From Sulfuriferula multivorans (GTDB taxonomy: Bacteria; Pseudomonadota; Gammaproteobacteria; Burkholderiales; Sulfuriferulaceae), in contig NZ_BGOW01000027.1 in the NCBI RefSeq assembly GCF_003851125.1, forward strand, positions 33,248 to 97,247: DNA of 64,000 bases. Reading direction: 5' to 3'. The translations under genes were made by a program, and so were the position numbers. This document shows, one piece after another, positions 10,032 to 19,553 of the stretch (positions are counted from its first letter, which is position 1; every line of letters begins with the position of its first letter). The notes under the pieces were generated by a model. It saw nothing but the letters and a program-made list of their open reading frames with translations. It was not told the origin of the DNA and made no database searches.

Positions 10032-11054
10032 TTATTTCAGATATTTTTCAATAAAAATTTCTGCAATGTTGACACAATTCAGGGCCGTTCCAGCCCGTAC
10101 ATTGTCAGCAACAATCCACATATTCAATCCGTTAGGATGCGAAATATCCGCACGGATACGGCCTACCAACACATCATTTTGTGCCGCTGCATCAAGCGGC
10201 GTCGGGAAACTGCCATCCTCGCGTTCGTCTATTACGGTCACACCCGGCGTATTCTTTAGTAAATCGCGTGCGGTCGCTGCGCTTATGCTGTTGCGCGTCT
10301 CAATGTGCACTGCCTGAGCATGCCCATAAAACACAGGTACGCGCACCGTAGTCGGGTTGATTGCCACGCTTTCATCGGCCAGCACACGTTGGGTTTCATT
10401 CACCATTTTCATTTCTTCCACCGTGTAACCATTGTCCAAAAAGGCCCCAATTTGCGGCAGAAGATTGAATGCTATCCGTTTTGGATAAACGTTATTTTCG
10501 GTTTCCGACAGATTAAAAATGGCGCGGGTCTGATCAGCCAATTCATTGATGGCTTCTTTGCCGCTACCCGATACAGACTGGAAAGAGACCACATTGATGC
10601 GGCTGATGCCAGCTGCGTCGTAAATCGGTTTGAGGGCTTTCAGCAAATGTATGGTTGCAGCATTGGGACTGGCGATCAGCTTGCGTGGCAAATAATCTGC
10701 GATGCTGTCCGGATTCACCTCCGCCACGACCAGCGGCACCGCTGCATCCGTGCGGAATTGCGGGCTGCTGTCGATCACCACGCAGCCAGCCGCTGCGGCC
10801 TTGGCGGCATAATGCGCTGCCGCTTCAGCGCCTGCTGCAAACAATGCAATGCGCACTTGGGTAAAATCAAATTGCTCGGCATCCTGAACCACGATATCGC
10901 GTCCGGCAATGCTGATTTCCTCACCTACGGACAGGCTGGGCGACAGCAAATATAACTTGCCCAATGGGAAATCGCGTTCGGACAAATGTTCCAGTATTGC
11001 CTCACCGACCAGGCTGGTCGCGCCAAGGACGGCGACATCCACTTTTTTCGGCAT
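10032..11054 (-). CDS. USG-1-like Asd paralogue lacking the catalytic cysteine
   Basis: This 340-residue protein has the aspartate-semialdehyde dehydrogenase fold: the NAD(P)-binding start VAVLGATSLVGEAIL and the dimerisation/catalytic half with FQSVSGSGKEAINEL. Where true Asd enzymes have PNCSTI, this protein reads PNAATI, so Ala132 replaces the nucleophilic Cys. That substitution is typical of the USG-1 family, whose role is not established. The ATG at 11054 shares a base with the asd stop (TGATG), so its translation is probably coupled to that of asd. A scaffold or regulatory role toward Asd is only inference. The longer frame from 11108 would overlap asd and was not used. Confidence 0.9.
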   Translation of the reverse strand: MPKKVDVAVLGATSLVGEAILEHLSERDFPLGKLYLLSPSLSVGEEISIAGRDIVVQDAEQFDFTQVRIALFAAGAEAAAHYAAKAAAAGCVVIDSSPQFRTDAAVPLVVAEVNPDSIADYLPRKLIASPNAATIHLLKALKPIYDAAGISRINVVSFQSVSGSGKEAINELADQTRAIFNLSETENNVYPKRIAFNLLPQIGAFLDNGYTVEEMKMVNETQRVLADESVAINPTTVRVPVFYGHAQAVHIETRNSISAATARDLLKNTPGVTVIDEREDGSFPTPLDAAAQNDVLVGRIRADISHPNGLNMWIVADNVRAGTALNCVNIAEIFIEKYLK

Positions 11055-12166
11055 CAAGCTTCTACCAGTATGCGCAACATGCGCCGCAACGGTTCGGCAG
11101 CACCCCACAGCAACTGGTCGCCCACCGTGAAGGCAGACAGGTATTCGCCGCCCATGTAGAGCTTGCGCATGCGGCCTACCGGCACGGTCAACGTGCCGGT
11201 CACGGCGGTGGGGGTAAGATCGGTCATGCTCGCCTGGCGCTGGTTGGGCACGACCTTCACCCAGTCGTTATGGGAAGCGACGATGGCTTCTATCTCATCC
11301 ATCGGTACGTCTTTTTTCAGCTTCACGGTCAACGCCTGGCTATGGCAGCGCATTGCGCCGATGCGTACGCACAAGCCATCTATGGCAATGGCATCGTCGC
11401 TGCGGCCAAGTATCTTGTTGGTCTCGGCACGCGCTTTCCATTCTTCCTTGCTCTGGCCGTTGCCCAGGTCTTTGTCGATCCACGGGATCAGACTGCCTGC
11501 CAGCGGAACGCCGAAATTGGCGGTAGGAAAGCTGTTGTCGCGTAGTGTGCCGGCAACTTCGCGGTCGATGTCGAGTATGGCGGAGGCCGGGTCGTCCAGC
11601 AGCGTTTTCGCAACCCGGTGCGCTTCACCCATCTGGCTGAGCAATTCGCGCATGTTCTGAGCACCGGCACCCGACGCAGCCTGATAGGTCATCGCGCTGA
11701 TCCAGTCCACCAGGTCTTCGCGAAACAGGCCGCCCAGCGCCATCAGCATCAGCGAAACCGTACAGTTGCCGCCGATGAAATCCCTGCCGCCCTTGGCCAG
11801 CGCATCCTGGATGACGTGTTGGTTGACCGGGTCGAGAATAATGACGCTGCCCGCTTCCATACGCAACGTGGAAGCGGCATCGATCCAGTAGCCTTTCCAG
11901 CCGGCGGCGCGCAGCTTGCCGAAGATTTCACTGGTGTAGTCGCCGCCCTGGGTGGAAATGATGGCGTCCATCGCGCGCAGCTCATCCAGATTGCGGGCAT
12001 CTTTCAATGCGGGAACGTCCTTGCCGATATCGGGGCCTTTGCCTCCCACCTGCGAGGTGGTGAAAAATACCGGCTCGATCACGTCGAAATCGCGCTCCTC
12101 GCGCATGCGCTGCATCAGCACCGAACCGACCATGCCGCGCCAGCCAACCAGACCTACTCGCATCAT
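11054..12166 (-). CDS. asd: Aspartate-semialdehyde dehydrogenase
   Basis: Asd reduces aspartyl phosphate to aspartate semialdehyde, the branch point to lysine/diaminopimelate, threonine and methionine. The 370-residue protein matches the gram-negative type. It has [15 protein letters not shown] for NADP binding, STQGGDYT, and the active-site [10 protein letters not shown] with Cys135. It follows leuB by 30 bases. The start could be either of two adjacent ATGs (12166 or 12163). Its stop overlaps the start of the Cys-less paralogue. Confidence 0.97.
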   Translation of the reverse strand: MMRVGLVGWRGMVGSVLMQRMREERDFDVIEPVFFTTSQVGGKGPDIGKDVPALKDARNLDELRAMDAIISTQGGDYTSEIFGKLRAAGWKGYWIDAASTLRMEAGSVIILDPVNQHVIQDALAKGGRDFIGGNCTVSLMLMALGGLFREDLVDWISAMTYQAASGAGAQNMRELLSQMGEAHRVAKTLLDDPASAILDIDREVAGTLRDNSFPTANFGVPLAGSLIPWIDKDLGNGQSKEEWKARAETNKILGRSDDAIAIDGLCVRIGAMRCHSQALTVKLKKDVPMDEIEAIVASHNDWVKVVPNQRQASMTDLTPTAVTGTLTVPVGRMRKLYMGGEYLSAFTVGDQLLWGAAEPLRRMLRILVEA

Positions 12167-12196
12167 TTTATGTGTCTCCTGTTGTTCTATTTTCGG

Positions 12197-13261
12197 TCAC
12201 AGCGCGGCAAGCACTGCGTCGCCCATGGCCGCGCAACCCACTCGGGTGGTGCCGGGCGTGTAAATATCGGCGGTGCGCAGCCCCTGGCTAATCACTTTTT
12301 TGACCGCATTCTCAATGCGGTCGGCCACACCATCGTGGCCGAAGGTATAGCGCATCATCATCGCGGCGGAAAGTATCGTGGCGAGCGGATTAGCGATGTC
12401 CTTGCCGGCAATATCCGGCGCCGAACCGTGGATGGGCTCGTACATGCCCTTGCGGCTCTCGTCCAGCGACGCTGAACCAAGCATGCCGATGGAGCCGGTG
12501 AGCATGGAGGCCTCGTCGGAAAGGATATCGCCAAAGATATTTCCGGTGAGGATCACATCGAACTGCTTCGGGTTGCGCACCAGTTGCATGGCTGCGTTGT
12601 CCACGTACATGTGCGACAGTGCCACCTCGGGATATTGCCGGGCGGTCTCGATCACCACCTCGCGCCACAGCTCGCTGGTTTCCAGCACGTTGGCTTTTTC
12701 CACCGAGCACAGTTTCTTGCCGCGCTTCATGGCGATCTGGAAACCGATGTGCGCGACGCGCCGCACTTCCGACTCACTGTAGCGCATGGTGTTGTAGCCT
12801 TCGCGCTCGCCCGCCTCGTTGACATGGATGCCACGCGGCTGGCCGAAGTAGAGGTCGCCGGTAAGCTCGCGCACGATCATCAGATCCAGCCCCGCCACCA
12901 CTTCCGGTTTGAGCGTGGAAGCATCAGCCAGCTCCGGATAGAGCGTGGCCGGACGCAGGTTGGCGAACAGGTTGAGTTCCTTGCGGATGCGCAGCAAGCC
13001 CTGCTCCGGGCGCATCGGGCGCGGCAGCGTATCGTACTGATAGCCACCCACCGCACCGAGCAGAATTGCGTCGGATTCGCGAGCAAGCTTGAGTGTAGCG
13101 TCCGGCAATGGATCGCCAGCGGCGTCATACCCCGCCCCACCGATGGCGGCATGTTCCATCTCGATCCTGAAGCCGTCGCTATTCAGCGCCTGCAACACCT
13201 TCACTGCCTGGGCGGTTACTTCGGGACCGATACCGTCGCCGGGCAATACTGCGATTTTCAT
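12197..13261 (-). CDS. leuB: 3-isopropylmalate dehydrogenase
   Basis: LeuB oxidatively decarboxylates 3-isopropylmalate in leucine synthesis. The 354-residue protein starts [15 protein letters not shown]. It contains the substrate-binding [16 protein letters not shown] and the metal/NAD segment [17 protein letters not shown] (residues about 238-254). The NAD site [14 protein letters not shown] is further on. It lies 31 bases after leuD and 30 before asd, in the usual betaproteobacterial leuC-leuD-leuB-asd run. Confidence 0.98.
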   Translation of the reverse strand: MKIAVLPGDGIGPEVTAQAVKVLQALNSDGFRIEMEHAAIGGAGYDAAGDPLPDATLKLARESDAILLGAVGGYQYDTLPRPMRPEQGLLRIRKELNLFANLRPATLYPELADASTLKPEVVAGLDLMIVRELTGDLYFGQPRGIHVNEAGEREGYNTMRYSESEVRRVAHIGFQIAMKRGKKLCSVEKANVLETSELWREVVIETARQYPEVALSHMYVDNAAMQLVRNPKQFDVILTGNIFGDILSDEASMLTGSIGMLGSASLDESRKGMYEPIHGSAPDIAGKDIANPLATILSAAMMMRYTFGHDGVADRIENAVKKVISQGLRTADIYTPGTTRVGCAAMGDAVLAAL

Positions 13262-13292
13262 AAGGATTCTTTCAATTCAAAATCAGAAAAAA

Positions 13293-13931
13293 CTACACAA
13301 ACAGCCACGGCGCTTCCGCCTTGCGCCGTTCTTCATAAGCCTTGATCTTGTCCGCTTGTTGCAGGGTCAGGCCGATATCGTCGAGACCGTTAAGTAGGCA
13401 ATACTTGCGGTGCGCATCCACGTCGAAACCGAAGGACTCGCCAGCGGGCGTGGTAACGTTCTGCCGTTCCAGATCCACCTGCAGGGCGTAACCGGGCGTC
13501 GCTTCGGTTTCACGGAACAACTGATCGACGATGGCCGCGTCCAGCACGATAGGCAGCAGACCGTTCTTGAAGCAGTTGTTATAGAAAATATCCGCAAAAC
13601 TGGGCGCGATGAGGGCGCGCAAGCCAAAATCCTCCAGCGCCCACGGCGCGTGTTCGCGGCTCGATCCGCAGCCGAAGTTCTCGCGCGCAAGCAGCACCTG
13701 CGCACCCTGGTAACGCGGCTGGTTGAGCACGAAATCCGGATTTTTCGGGCGATTACTGGCATCCTGCCCCGGCTCGCCATGGTCGAGATAACGCCATTCA
13801 TCGAACAGATTTTGGCCGAAACCGCTACGCTTGATGGATTTCAGGAACTGCTTGGGAATGATGGCATCGGTATCCACATTGGCGCGGTCGAGCGGCACCA
13901 CCAAGCCGTCTAGTAGGGTAAATGCACGCAT
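13293..13931 (-). CDS. leuD: 3-isopropylmalate dehydratase small subunit
   Basis: LeuD is the swivel-domain subunit that with LeuC isomerises 2- to 3-isopropylmalate. The 212-residue protein has [14 protein letters not shown] near the N-terminus and the family motif [14 protein letters not shown] (residues about 86-99). Its ATG overlaps the stop codon of the small entericidin-type gene upstream (TAATG), so ribosomes finishing that gene can restart on leuD. Confidence 0.97.
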   Translation of the reverse strand: MRAFTLLDGLVVPLDRANVDTDAIIPKQFLKSIKRSGFGQNLFDEWRYLDHGEPGQDASNRPKNPDFVLNQPRYQGAQVLLARENFGCGSSREHAPWALEDFGLRALIAPSFADIFYNNCFKNGLLPIVLDAAIVDQLFRETEATPGYALQVDLERQNVTTPAGESFGFDVDAHRKYCLLNGLDDIGLTLQQADKIKAYEERRKAEAPWLFV

Positions 13932-14059
13932 TATTTTTCCGATTTTTTCTGGATGGTGTCCCCGACTTTTTCAACATCCTGGCCGAAGCCATGCATGGTA
14001 TTGCAGGCGGAAAGGCCAAGAACGGAAAACAGGGTAACAATAAGAGCAAGGGTGCGCAT
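13931..14059 (-). CDS. Entericidin A/B-type small lipoprotein
   Basis: This 42-residue frame reads from the ATG at 14059 with a strong GGAG ribosome-binding site 6 bases upstream. It has a short signal sequence ending in the lipobox LSAC (Cys19) and a mature tail [20 protein letters not shown], which is the entericidin A/B pattern. In E. coli these peptides form a plasmid-like toxin/antidote lipoprotein pair linked to bacteriolysis under osmotic stress, but their role when alone is unknown. It sits between leuC and leuD and its stop overlaps the leuD start. The same placement is common in betaproteobacteria. It is too short for ordinary length cut-offs. Confidence 0.9.
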   Translation of the reverse strand: MRTLALIVTLFSVLGLSACNTMHGFGQDVEKVGDTIQKKSEK

Positions 14060-14076
14060 GATTTCACTCCTTCAAG

Positions 14077-15480
14077 TTAAAATTTACGGACATCGACAAA
14101 GTGTCCCGCCACGGCGGCGGCGGCAGCCATGGCCGGACTCACCAGATGGGTACGCCCGCCCTGCCCCTGGCGGCCTTCGAAATTGCGGTTGGAGGTGGAG
14201 GCGCAGCGCTCGCCCGGCTCCAGCCGGTCGGCATTCATCGCCAGACACATCGAGCAGCCCGGATCGCGCCATTCAAAACCGGCTGCGAGAAATATCCGGT
14301 CCAGGCCCTCTTGTTCCGCCTGTTGTTTGACCAGGCCAGAACCGGGTACCACCATCGCCAGCTTCACACTGGCGGCTTTTTGCCGGCCTTTCACCACTGC
14401 GGCGGCGGCGCGCAGGTCTTCGATGCGGGAATTGGTACAGGAACCGATGAACACCTTGTCCACAGCGATTTTCTCGATCGGCGTATTGGCCGCAAGCCCC
14501 ATATAGGCTAATGCGCGTTCCCAATCGCTGCGCTTTACTTCGGAGGGCGCATCCGCCGGGTCGGGCACGCGTCCGTCCACGCTGGTCACCATTTCAGGCG
14601 AAGTGCCCCAGGTCACTTGCGGGACGATGGCAGCGGCGTCCATGTGCACTTCCTGGTCGAACACCGCATCTGCATCCGACACCAGCGTGCGCCACCAGTC
14701 CACCGCCTGATCCCACTGCTTGCCCGTGGGTGCGTAAGGACGGCCTTTTACATAGTCGATAGTCTTGTCGTCAACCGCCACCATGCCGGCGCGTGCACCC
14801 GCCTCGATAGCCATGTTGCACAAGGTCATGCGCCCTTCCATGGAGAGTCCGCATATCGCCGAACCGGCGAACTCGATCGCGTAGCCGTTACCGCCGGCAG
14901 TGCCGATTTTTCCGATGATGGCGAGCGCCACGTCCTTGGCGGTCACGCCGTGTCCCAGTTCGCCTTCCACATTGACGCGCATGGCCCTGGATTTTTTGGT
15001 GACCAGGCACTGGGTGGCCAGCACGTGTTCCACTTCAGAAGTGCCGATACCGAACGCCAGCGCACCGAATGCCCCATGGGTGCTGGTGTGGGAATCACCA
15101 CATACCACGGTCATGCCAGGCAGGGTGAGCCCTTCTTCCGGGCCGATCACGTGCACGATGCCCTGACGCACGTCTTCCATTTTGAATTCGACAATGCCGA
15201 AGTCAGCGCAATTCTGATCCAGCGTTTCCACCTGCAGACGCGAAATCGGGTCGGCAATACCGCCGGCGCGGTTGGTGGTGGGCACGTTGTGGTCGGGTAC
15301 CGCCACTGCCGCCGCAGGTCGCCGGGGTTTGCGCCCAGCCAGACGCAGGCCCTCGAATGCCTGCGGGCTGGTTACCTCATGCACCAGGTGACGGTCGATA
15401 TAGAGCAGCGTGGCGCCGTCCGGCTCCTCGTGAACCAGATGGGACTGCCAAAGTTTGTCATAAAGGGTTTGCGCGCTCAT
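14077..15480 (-). CDS. leuC: 3-isopropylmalate dehydratase large subunit
   Basis: LeuC carries the [4Fe-4S] cluster and with LeuD interconverts 2- and 3-isopropylmalate. The 467-residue protein has the aconitase-family motifs [15 protein letters not shown] (cluster/substrate region, including a ligand Cys), [14 protein letters not shown] and [11 protein letters not shown], which supply the remaining cluster cysteines. I use the ATG at 15480 ([11 protein letters not shown]) because the family starts this way. An in-frame GTG at 15492 has no visible ribosome-binding site. The gene lies 63 bases downstream of the MFS transporter gene on the same strand. I see no leader peptide or attenuator in that short gap. 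Confidence 0.97.
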   Translation of the reverse strand: MSAQTLYDKLWQSHLVHEEPDGATLLYIDRHLVHEVTSPQAFEGLRLAGRKPRRPAAAVAVPDHNVPTTNRAGGIADPISRLQVETLDQNCADFGIVEFKMEDVRQGIVHVIGPEEGLTLPGMTVVCGDSHTSTHGAFGALAFGIGTSEVEHVLATQCLVTKKSRAMRVNVEGELGHGVTAKDVALAIIGKIGTAGGNGYAIEFAGSAICGLSMEGRMTLCNMAIEAGARAGMVAVDDKTIDYVKGRPYAPTGKQWDQAVDWWRTLVSDADAVFDQEVHMDAAAIVPQVTWGTSPEMVTSVDGRVPDPADAPSEVKRSDWERALAYMGLAANTPIEKIAVDKVFIGSCTNSRIEDLRAAAAVVKGRQKAASVKLAMVVPGSGLVKQQAEQEGLDRIFLAAGFEWRDPGCSMCLAMNADRLEPGERCASTSNRNFEGRQGQGGRTHLVSPAMAAAAAVAGHFVDVRKF

Positions 15481-15543
15481 GGATGCAGCCACTCAATAGT
15501 TGAACCGAAAATTATACACAGGCTGTCGCAACCATGCACTGAA

Positions 15544-16689
15544 TCAGGCCTCCATTGCCTTGAGTTTCCATGCCACCAGCCCGAATCCCAGCAAGGCGAA
15601 TCCCGCTGCGATGGTAAACGTCCATTGCGCGCCGAGGCTGTCCCAGATGGCGCCGGCGTATAACCCGCCCAGCGTGCCACCCGCGCCGAACGCCAGGCTG
15701 CTGTAGATGCCCTGCCCGCGCGCCTGATGCCTGCCGCGGAAATAACGGTGGATCAACGCCACCGCCGCTGCGTGGAATGCACCAAAAGTTGCCGCGTGCA
15801 GCACCTGGGCAAAAATCACCCAGCCGGGGTAGTCCACCGCCCAGCCGATGAGGAGGAAGCGCAACACTGCAATGGCAAAAGTCGCCAGCAGAATGCGCGC
15901 CATGGATACCCCCGGCAGCAGACGCGGCAGCCACATGAATACGGCGATTTCGCAAATGACCCCCAGCGCCCACAACCAGCCCACTGCGCTTTTCGTATAG
16001 CCATGCTCGACCAGATCAATGGAATAAAAGGTGTAATACGGGCCATGCGCCACCGCCATCAGGAAACATGCGGCGATCAGCGCCATCACCTCGGGACGGC
16101 GAAGGATGTGCCACACTGGTTGGTGATCGGCCGCGTGCACTTCGATCGCCGCTTCCGGAATGCGCCGTGCCAGCAACGCAATACCGGCCATGAAGCCCAG
16201 TACCGCCCAGGGCAAATCGCTGATGGGCCGTACATCGAACCAGTAACCCAGCCCCAGCACTGCCACGATAAATCCCACTGACCCCCACAGGCGGATGCGA
16301 CCGTAGCGATGGCTGTGCTCACCCAGGTGCGACAGCGTGGTGGCCTCCACCAGCGGCAGCGACGCGCTCCAGAAGAAACTCATGGTCGCCATCACCGCAA
16401 ACAACCAGGCAAAGCTGGTGCCAAAAAATACGCCGAGATAGCACAACAGGCTCCCCAGCGCCGCGATTTGCACGATCATCACGCGCTTGCCGCTGCGATC
16501 CGCCATCCAGCCCCAGATATTCGGTGCGAAAATACGCATCACCTGCAACAGCGACATCAGCACACCGATCTGGAACGCGCTGAACGCCAGCGACTCGAGG
16601 TAGATCGCCCAGAACGGTGACATCGCCCCGACAAAGGCAAAATAAAAAAAATAGAAACCGGACAGGCGCCAGTAGGGAAGATTTTGCAT
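15544..16689 (-). CDS. MFS transporter, HcaT/YcaD-like
   Basis: This 381-residue protein has about 12 membrane segments. The N-terminus (LSGFYFFYFAFVGAMSPFWA) and the loop WMADRSGKRVMI correspond to the MFS loop 2-3 signature and are close in style to HcaT/PP-permease (MFS_1-like) proteins. The substrate is unknown. HcaT is named for 3-phenylpropionate, but most relatives have no assigned substrate. I start at the ATG at 16689 (MQNLPYW); the longer frame begins at TTG and adds 33 residues that do not look like a membrane protein. It precedes leuC with the same orientation. Confidence 0.85.
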   Translation of the reverse strand: MQNLPYWRLSGFYFFYFAFVGAMSPFWAIYLESLAFSAFQIGVLMSLLQVMRIFAPNIWGWMADRSGKRVMIVQIAALGSLLCYLGVFFGTSFAWLFAVMATMSFFWSASLPLVEATTLSHLGEHSHRYGRIRLWGSVGFIVAVLGLGYWFDVRPISDLPWAVLGFMAGIALLARRIPEAAIEVHAADHQPVWHILRRPEVMALIAACFLMAVAHGPYYTFYSIDLVEHGYTKSAVGWLWALGVICEIAVFMWLPRLLPGVSMARILLATFAIAVLRFLLIGWAVDYPGWVIFAQVLHAATFGAFHAAAVALIHRYFRGRHQARGQGIYSSLAFGAGGTLGGLYAGAIWDSLGAQWTFTIAAGFALLGFGLVAWKLKAMEA

Positions 16690-16889
16690 CAGAAATTCAA
16701 ACCGGGAAAAACGGGAAAATGGGAAAAAATCCGTCCCGCGATGAGTGATGAAGCACTCGCAACGGACACTGAACTCAGCGTGACGCAATGATCTACGGCG
16801 GCGTTAAAAGTCCCGTGTTGCTGGTGGCTGCGCGAGCACCAAATGTTTCCGCCAGAATTGCTCCAGTCCTGTTCTTCATTGCCTCAGGG

Positions 16890-17618
16890 TCAACCCACCG
16901 CCTTGTCCGCCAAATCGGCGAGCAAGCTGTCGTACTGTTTTTTTACAATGTCGTAACACTCGCAGGCCTGCGCTTCCAGCTTGTGCCTATCCAGAATTTC
17001 GATGCGACCCCGGGAATAGCTGATCAGACCGGCATCCTGCAGCCTGACTGCGGCTTCAGTAATGCTCTCTCTACGCACACCCAGCATGTTTGCAATCAAT
17101 TCCTGCGTCATGCGTAATTCGTCCGTAGGCAGGCGATCAATATTCTGTAACAGCCAGCGACATAATTGCTGTTCCACCGAATGGCGACGGTTGCAGCCGG
17201 TGGTTTGCGACATCTGAACAATCAGTGTCTGAGTGTAGCGCATCAGCAAATGCTGCAAGCTTCCACAGTGGTCGAACTCCTCTTTCAGAATGCTGGATTT
17301 CATCCGGTAAGCATGGCCTGAATGCTGGATCGTGGCCTGCGTGAGCGAAGTCTGTCCACCCATGAAGATCGACACGCCCAGCACGCCTTCGTTTCCGACC
17401 ACAGCGACCTCTGCCGAGGTGCCGTCTTCCATACTGCACAGCAAGGACGCAATCAAGGTTGTCGGGAAATAACCATATTCCAGCGCTTCATCAAATTCAT
17501 ATAGCACCTCGGAGCGTTCCAGAGATACCAACTCAAGATGGGGTGCGATGTGCTCGAATTGATCGTCGGGCATTGCGCCAAGCAAGTGATTCTGTTTTGG
17601 ATCGTGTATAGCTGACAT
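16890..17618 (-). CDS. Crp/Fnr-family transcriptional regulator (paralogue 1)
   Basis: The 242-residue protein has an N-terminal cyclic-nucleotide-binding-like beta barrel (residues about 15-130), a long dimer helix and a C-terminal winged helix-turn-helix (MTQELIANMLGVRRESITEA, about 182-201). There is no cysteine cluster like that of Fnr, so an iron-sulfur sensor is unlikely. It is closely related to the gene at 27160, sharing RYTQ, HSVEQQLCRWLL and the HTH almost unchanged. It is divergent from the glycine-zipper lipoprotein gene. A 16-bp palindrome with Crp-site geometry lies in the shared upstream region (17664-17679), 46 bases from this start, so autoregulation is plausible. The effector is unknown. 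Confidence 0.9.
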   Translation of the reverse strand: MSAIHDPKQNHLLGAMPDDQFEHIAPHLELVSLERSEVLYEFDEALEYGYFPTTLIASLLCSMEDGTSAEVAVVGNEGVLGVSIFMGGQTSLTQATIQHSGHAYRMKSSILKEEFDHCGSLQHLLMRYTQTLIVQMSQTTGCNRRHSVEQQLCRWLLQNIDRLPTDELRMTQELIANMLGVRRESITEAAVRLQDAGLISYSRGRIEILDRHKLEAQACECYDIVKKQYDSLLADLADKAVG

Positions 17619-17663
17619 GGCCTGGCCCCAGATTTTGTGACACGAAAAGATTTGGCTCTTTAA

Positions 17664-17679
17664 TGTGCGACAGCGTACA
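17664..17679. promoter_or_regulatory. Candidate Crp-type operator (site 1)
   Basis: TGTGCGACAGCGTACA is an imperfect palindrome (TGTnCG-N4-CGnACA) of the same 16-bp span as a classical Crp site. It lies between the divergent crp-like gene 1 and the glycine-zipper lipoprotein gene, 51 bases before the latter. The same 16 bases, plus A before and GAC after, recur at 23320. Function is inferred from geometry and position. Confidence 0.6.
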
Positions 17680-17730
17680 GACTGCTGTCGGCATTTCTCC
17701 TAATCTGCGAACTCGATCATAGGAGATTCC

Positions 17731-18216
17731 ATGAAAACATTCCACAAGGTGCTTGCGATTGCAGGCGTGAGCGTGATCTTGCTGGGTGGCTGCGCCAGCA
17801 CCAATCCATATCCGGATACGCGCTCCAGTAATCCATACCCCGACAATCAATACGGCAATGCTCCGCGTTACAGCAGCGCCTATGGGGTGGTCGATTCCAT
17901 CAACACAGTGCGTACAGACAGTAACGGCAGCCCGATAGGCATCGGTACCATCATTGGCGGTGTCGTGGGCGGCGTACTGGGCAACCAGGTCGGCGGTGGC
18001 ACAGGCAGAACTGTGGCCACGGCGGCGGGCGCAGTCGGTGGTGCCATTGTGGGTCACCAAATCGAAAAGAACCGCAATGCTGCGAACGCCAATGCTTTTC
18101 AGATACGCGTACGTCTGGATAACGGGGCTTACGAAACCTTTACCCAGAATGATATAGGCGATATGCGTGTTGGGGATCGGGTTCGCATCGACAACAACCA
18201 CGTCACGCGCTATTGA
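17731..18216 (+). CDS. Glycine-zipper 2TM outer-membrane lipoprotein (SlyB/OsmB-like)
   Basis: This 161-residue lipoprotein has a signal peptide ending in LLGGC (Cys21), a Tyr/Pro/Asn-rich linker, and a glycine-zipper double helix IGTIIGGVVGGVLGNQVGGG ... AAGAVGGAIVGHQIEKN (about 72-113). A short C-terminal beta domain (FQIRVRLDNGAYETF) follows. SlyB-type proteins sit in the outer membrane and respond to envelope stress. The start has an AGGAG site 6 bases upstream. The palindromic candidate operator at 17664 is upstream, and genes for CsbD-like and other stress-type proteins follow. Confidence 0.88.
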   Translation: MKTFHKVLAIAGVSVILLGGCASTNPYPDTRSSNPYPDNQYGNAPRYSSAYGVVDSINTVRTDSNGSPIGIGTIIGGVVGGVLGNQVGGGTGRTVATAAGAVGGAIVGHQIEKNRNAANANAFQIRVRLDNGAYETFTQNDIGDMRVGDRVRIDNNHVTRY

Positions 18217-18307
18217 TATCACGCGGTTTTGCCCTTGCATCCGTACCAGAGTGCATCAATTCTCGCCGGGTAATCCCGCCTGTCGAATTCACTGCAAAGG
18301 AGAAAAC

Positions 18308-18523
18308 ATGAACTGGGACATCGTTCAAGGAAACTGGAAACAATTCAAAGGTAATGTCAAACAACAGTGGGGCAAGCTTACGGATGATCACCTGGATCAA
18401 ATCGCCGGCAAACGCGACCAACTGGTGGGCAAGATCCAGGAAGCTTATGGCGTCAACAAGGATGAGGCTGAAAAGCAGATCAAGGAATTCGAAGAGCGCA
18501 ACAAGGACTTCCGCGCCCATTGA
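18308..18523 (+). CDS. CsbD family stress-response protein
   Basis: The 71-residue soluble, highly charged protein begins MNWDIVQGNWKQFKG and continues KVQWGKLTDDHLDQIAGKR-like, the signature of the CsbD family (first noted in the Bacillus sigma-B regulon; biochemical role unknown). A strong AGGAG site lies upstream of the ATG. It follows the glycine-zipper gene by 91 bases and may be cotranscribed with it and with the next two genes. Confidence 0.93.
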   Translation: MNWDIVQGNWKQFKGNVKQQWGKLTDDHLDQIAGKRDQLVGKIQEAYGVNKDEAEKQIKEFEERNKDFRAH

Positions 18524-18598
18524 GGCGTACCCGAAACCACATCGACCACCCGGTTCGGGTTTATGAAATCAGAACCGCCAGATAACCGAAGGAGAAAA

Positions 18599-18787
18599 AT
18601 GATGGGATTTGACCAAAAAGGATCCACCGTTTTTTGTGTTCAACATGGTAAATCCGGGCAGTGGGAAGTAAGCGAAGAAGGTTTTGACAAGCCGCTTGCA
18701 TCCTTCGACAGCCCTGAAGATGCCAAGAAATATGCCAATGACCTGGCCAAAACCAAGGAAGGTTCTGGCGTCAAAGTAATCGACTGA
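18599..18787 (+). CDS. Small DUF2188-like protein
   Basis: This 62-residue protein has the pattern W-V ... G ... SFDSPEDAKKYANDLAK ... GVKVID, a small beta-beta-alpha-beta layout like DUF2188-type proteins. The match is by eye and moderate. Two adjacent ATGs follow GGAG. The second, at 18602, gives the better spacing. It lies 75 bases after the CsbD-like gene and 27 before the next gene, in an apparent run of small stress-type genes. No function is known. Confidence 0.72.
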   Translation: MMGFDQKGSTVFCVQHGKSGQWEVSEEGFDKPLASFDSPEDAKKYANDLAKTKEGSGVKVID

Positions 18788-18814
18788 CTCACTTGATTCT
18801 CAAAAGGAAATATC

Positions 18815-19426
18815 ATGAAAAAAACCACTCTTACCGCACTTACCGCAGCCATTCTGTTGGCTTTCAGCGCTGGGGCCATGGCTGAGACCATGTCCAAAAG
18901 CGATTACAAGGCGAGCAAAAACAGCATCAGTTCCGAATACAAGGCCGCCAAGGAAAAATGCGATTCATTGTCAGGAAATGCCAACGACGTTTGCGAGGCC
19001 GAGGCCAAGGGCAACGAAAATGTCGCCAAGGCTGAACTGGAAGCGAAATACAAACCCAGCGAGAAGACGCGTTACAAGGCTTTGATGGCGAAAGCAGAGG
19101 CCGCATACAAAGTGGGCAAGGAACGCTGCGACGACAAATCGGGCAATGCCAAAGATGTTTGCGTGAAAGAAGCCAAGGCCGCTTTTGTGCATGCGAAAGC
19201 CGATGCTAAAGTCCAGATGAAGAGCCTGCAGGCAGATGAAAAGGCCAGCAATACATCCGCAGAAGCCAACATGAAAGCCAAGGAAAAAACCTCCGACGCG
19301 CAGCATGACGCTGCAAAGGACAAGCGTTCGGCAGATTTCGCTGTGGCCAAGGAAAAATGCGAGACCTATTCCGGTGCGGCCAAAGACCGTTGCATCAATC
19401 AGGCGAAAGCACAGTTCGGGATGTAA
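18815..19426 (+). CDS. Periplasmic Lys/Ala-rich protein with three paired-Cys repeats
   Basis: This 203-residue secreted protein has a signal peptide cut after AGAMA (about residue 23). The mature part is helical and charged. It contains three copies of a unit of the form KE(K/R)C-x6-8-GxAxDxC-x(3)AK: KEKCDSLSGNANDVCEAEAK, KERCDDKSGNAKDVCVKEAK and KEKCETYSGAAKDRCINQAK. The paired cysteines could form a disulfide within each unit. Similar proteins are seen in other betaproteobacteria without an assigned role. It follows the DUF2188-like gene by 27 bases with an AAGGA site. Confidence 0.82.
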   Translation: MKKTTLTALTAAILLAFSAGAMAETMSKSDYKASKNSISSEYKAAKEKCDSLSGNANDVCEAEAKGNENVAKAELEAKYKPSEKTRYKALMAKAEAAYKVGKERCDDKSGNAKDVCVKEAKAAFVHAKADAKVQMKSLQADEKASNTSAEANMKAKEKTSDAQHDAAKDKRSADFAVAKEKCETYSGAAKDRCINQAKAQFGM

Positions 19427-19453
19427 TTGGACATCTGAAACTGCTACAACCCA

Positions 19454-19502
19454 TTATCCGGAAATGGTGTTCAATTTTAATGAATATTCCGGCACCGGAT
19501 AA
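19454..19502. repeat. 8-bp inverted repeat downstream of the Cys-repeat gene
   Basis: TTATCCGG (19454-19461) and CCGGATAA (19495-19502) are perfect reverse complements separated by 33 mostly A/T-rich bases. They lie between the Cys-repeat gene and the small membrane protein gene. There is no T-run after the right arm, so a standard terminator is doubtful. It may be an mRNA hairpin or a protein site. Confidence 0.4.
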
Positions 19503-19553
19503 GGGTCATAGACCAGCATAAACTGATTACAAATTTTAAAGAGGGGTTTTGTC

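Noticed and set aside
13825..14067. 80-codon minus-strand frame over the leuD start
   Set aside because: It is out of frame with both leuD and the entericidin gene. The entericidin frame has the signal peptide, lipobox and ribosome-binding site.
17907..17919. GTGCGTACAGAC inside the glycine-zipper gene
   Set aside because: It resembles the right half of the proposed operator but lacks the left arm and lies within coding sequence.
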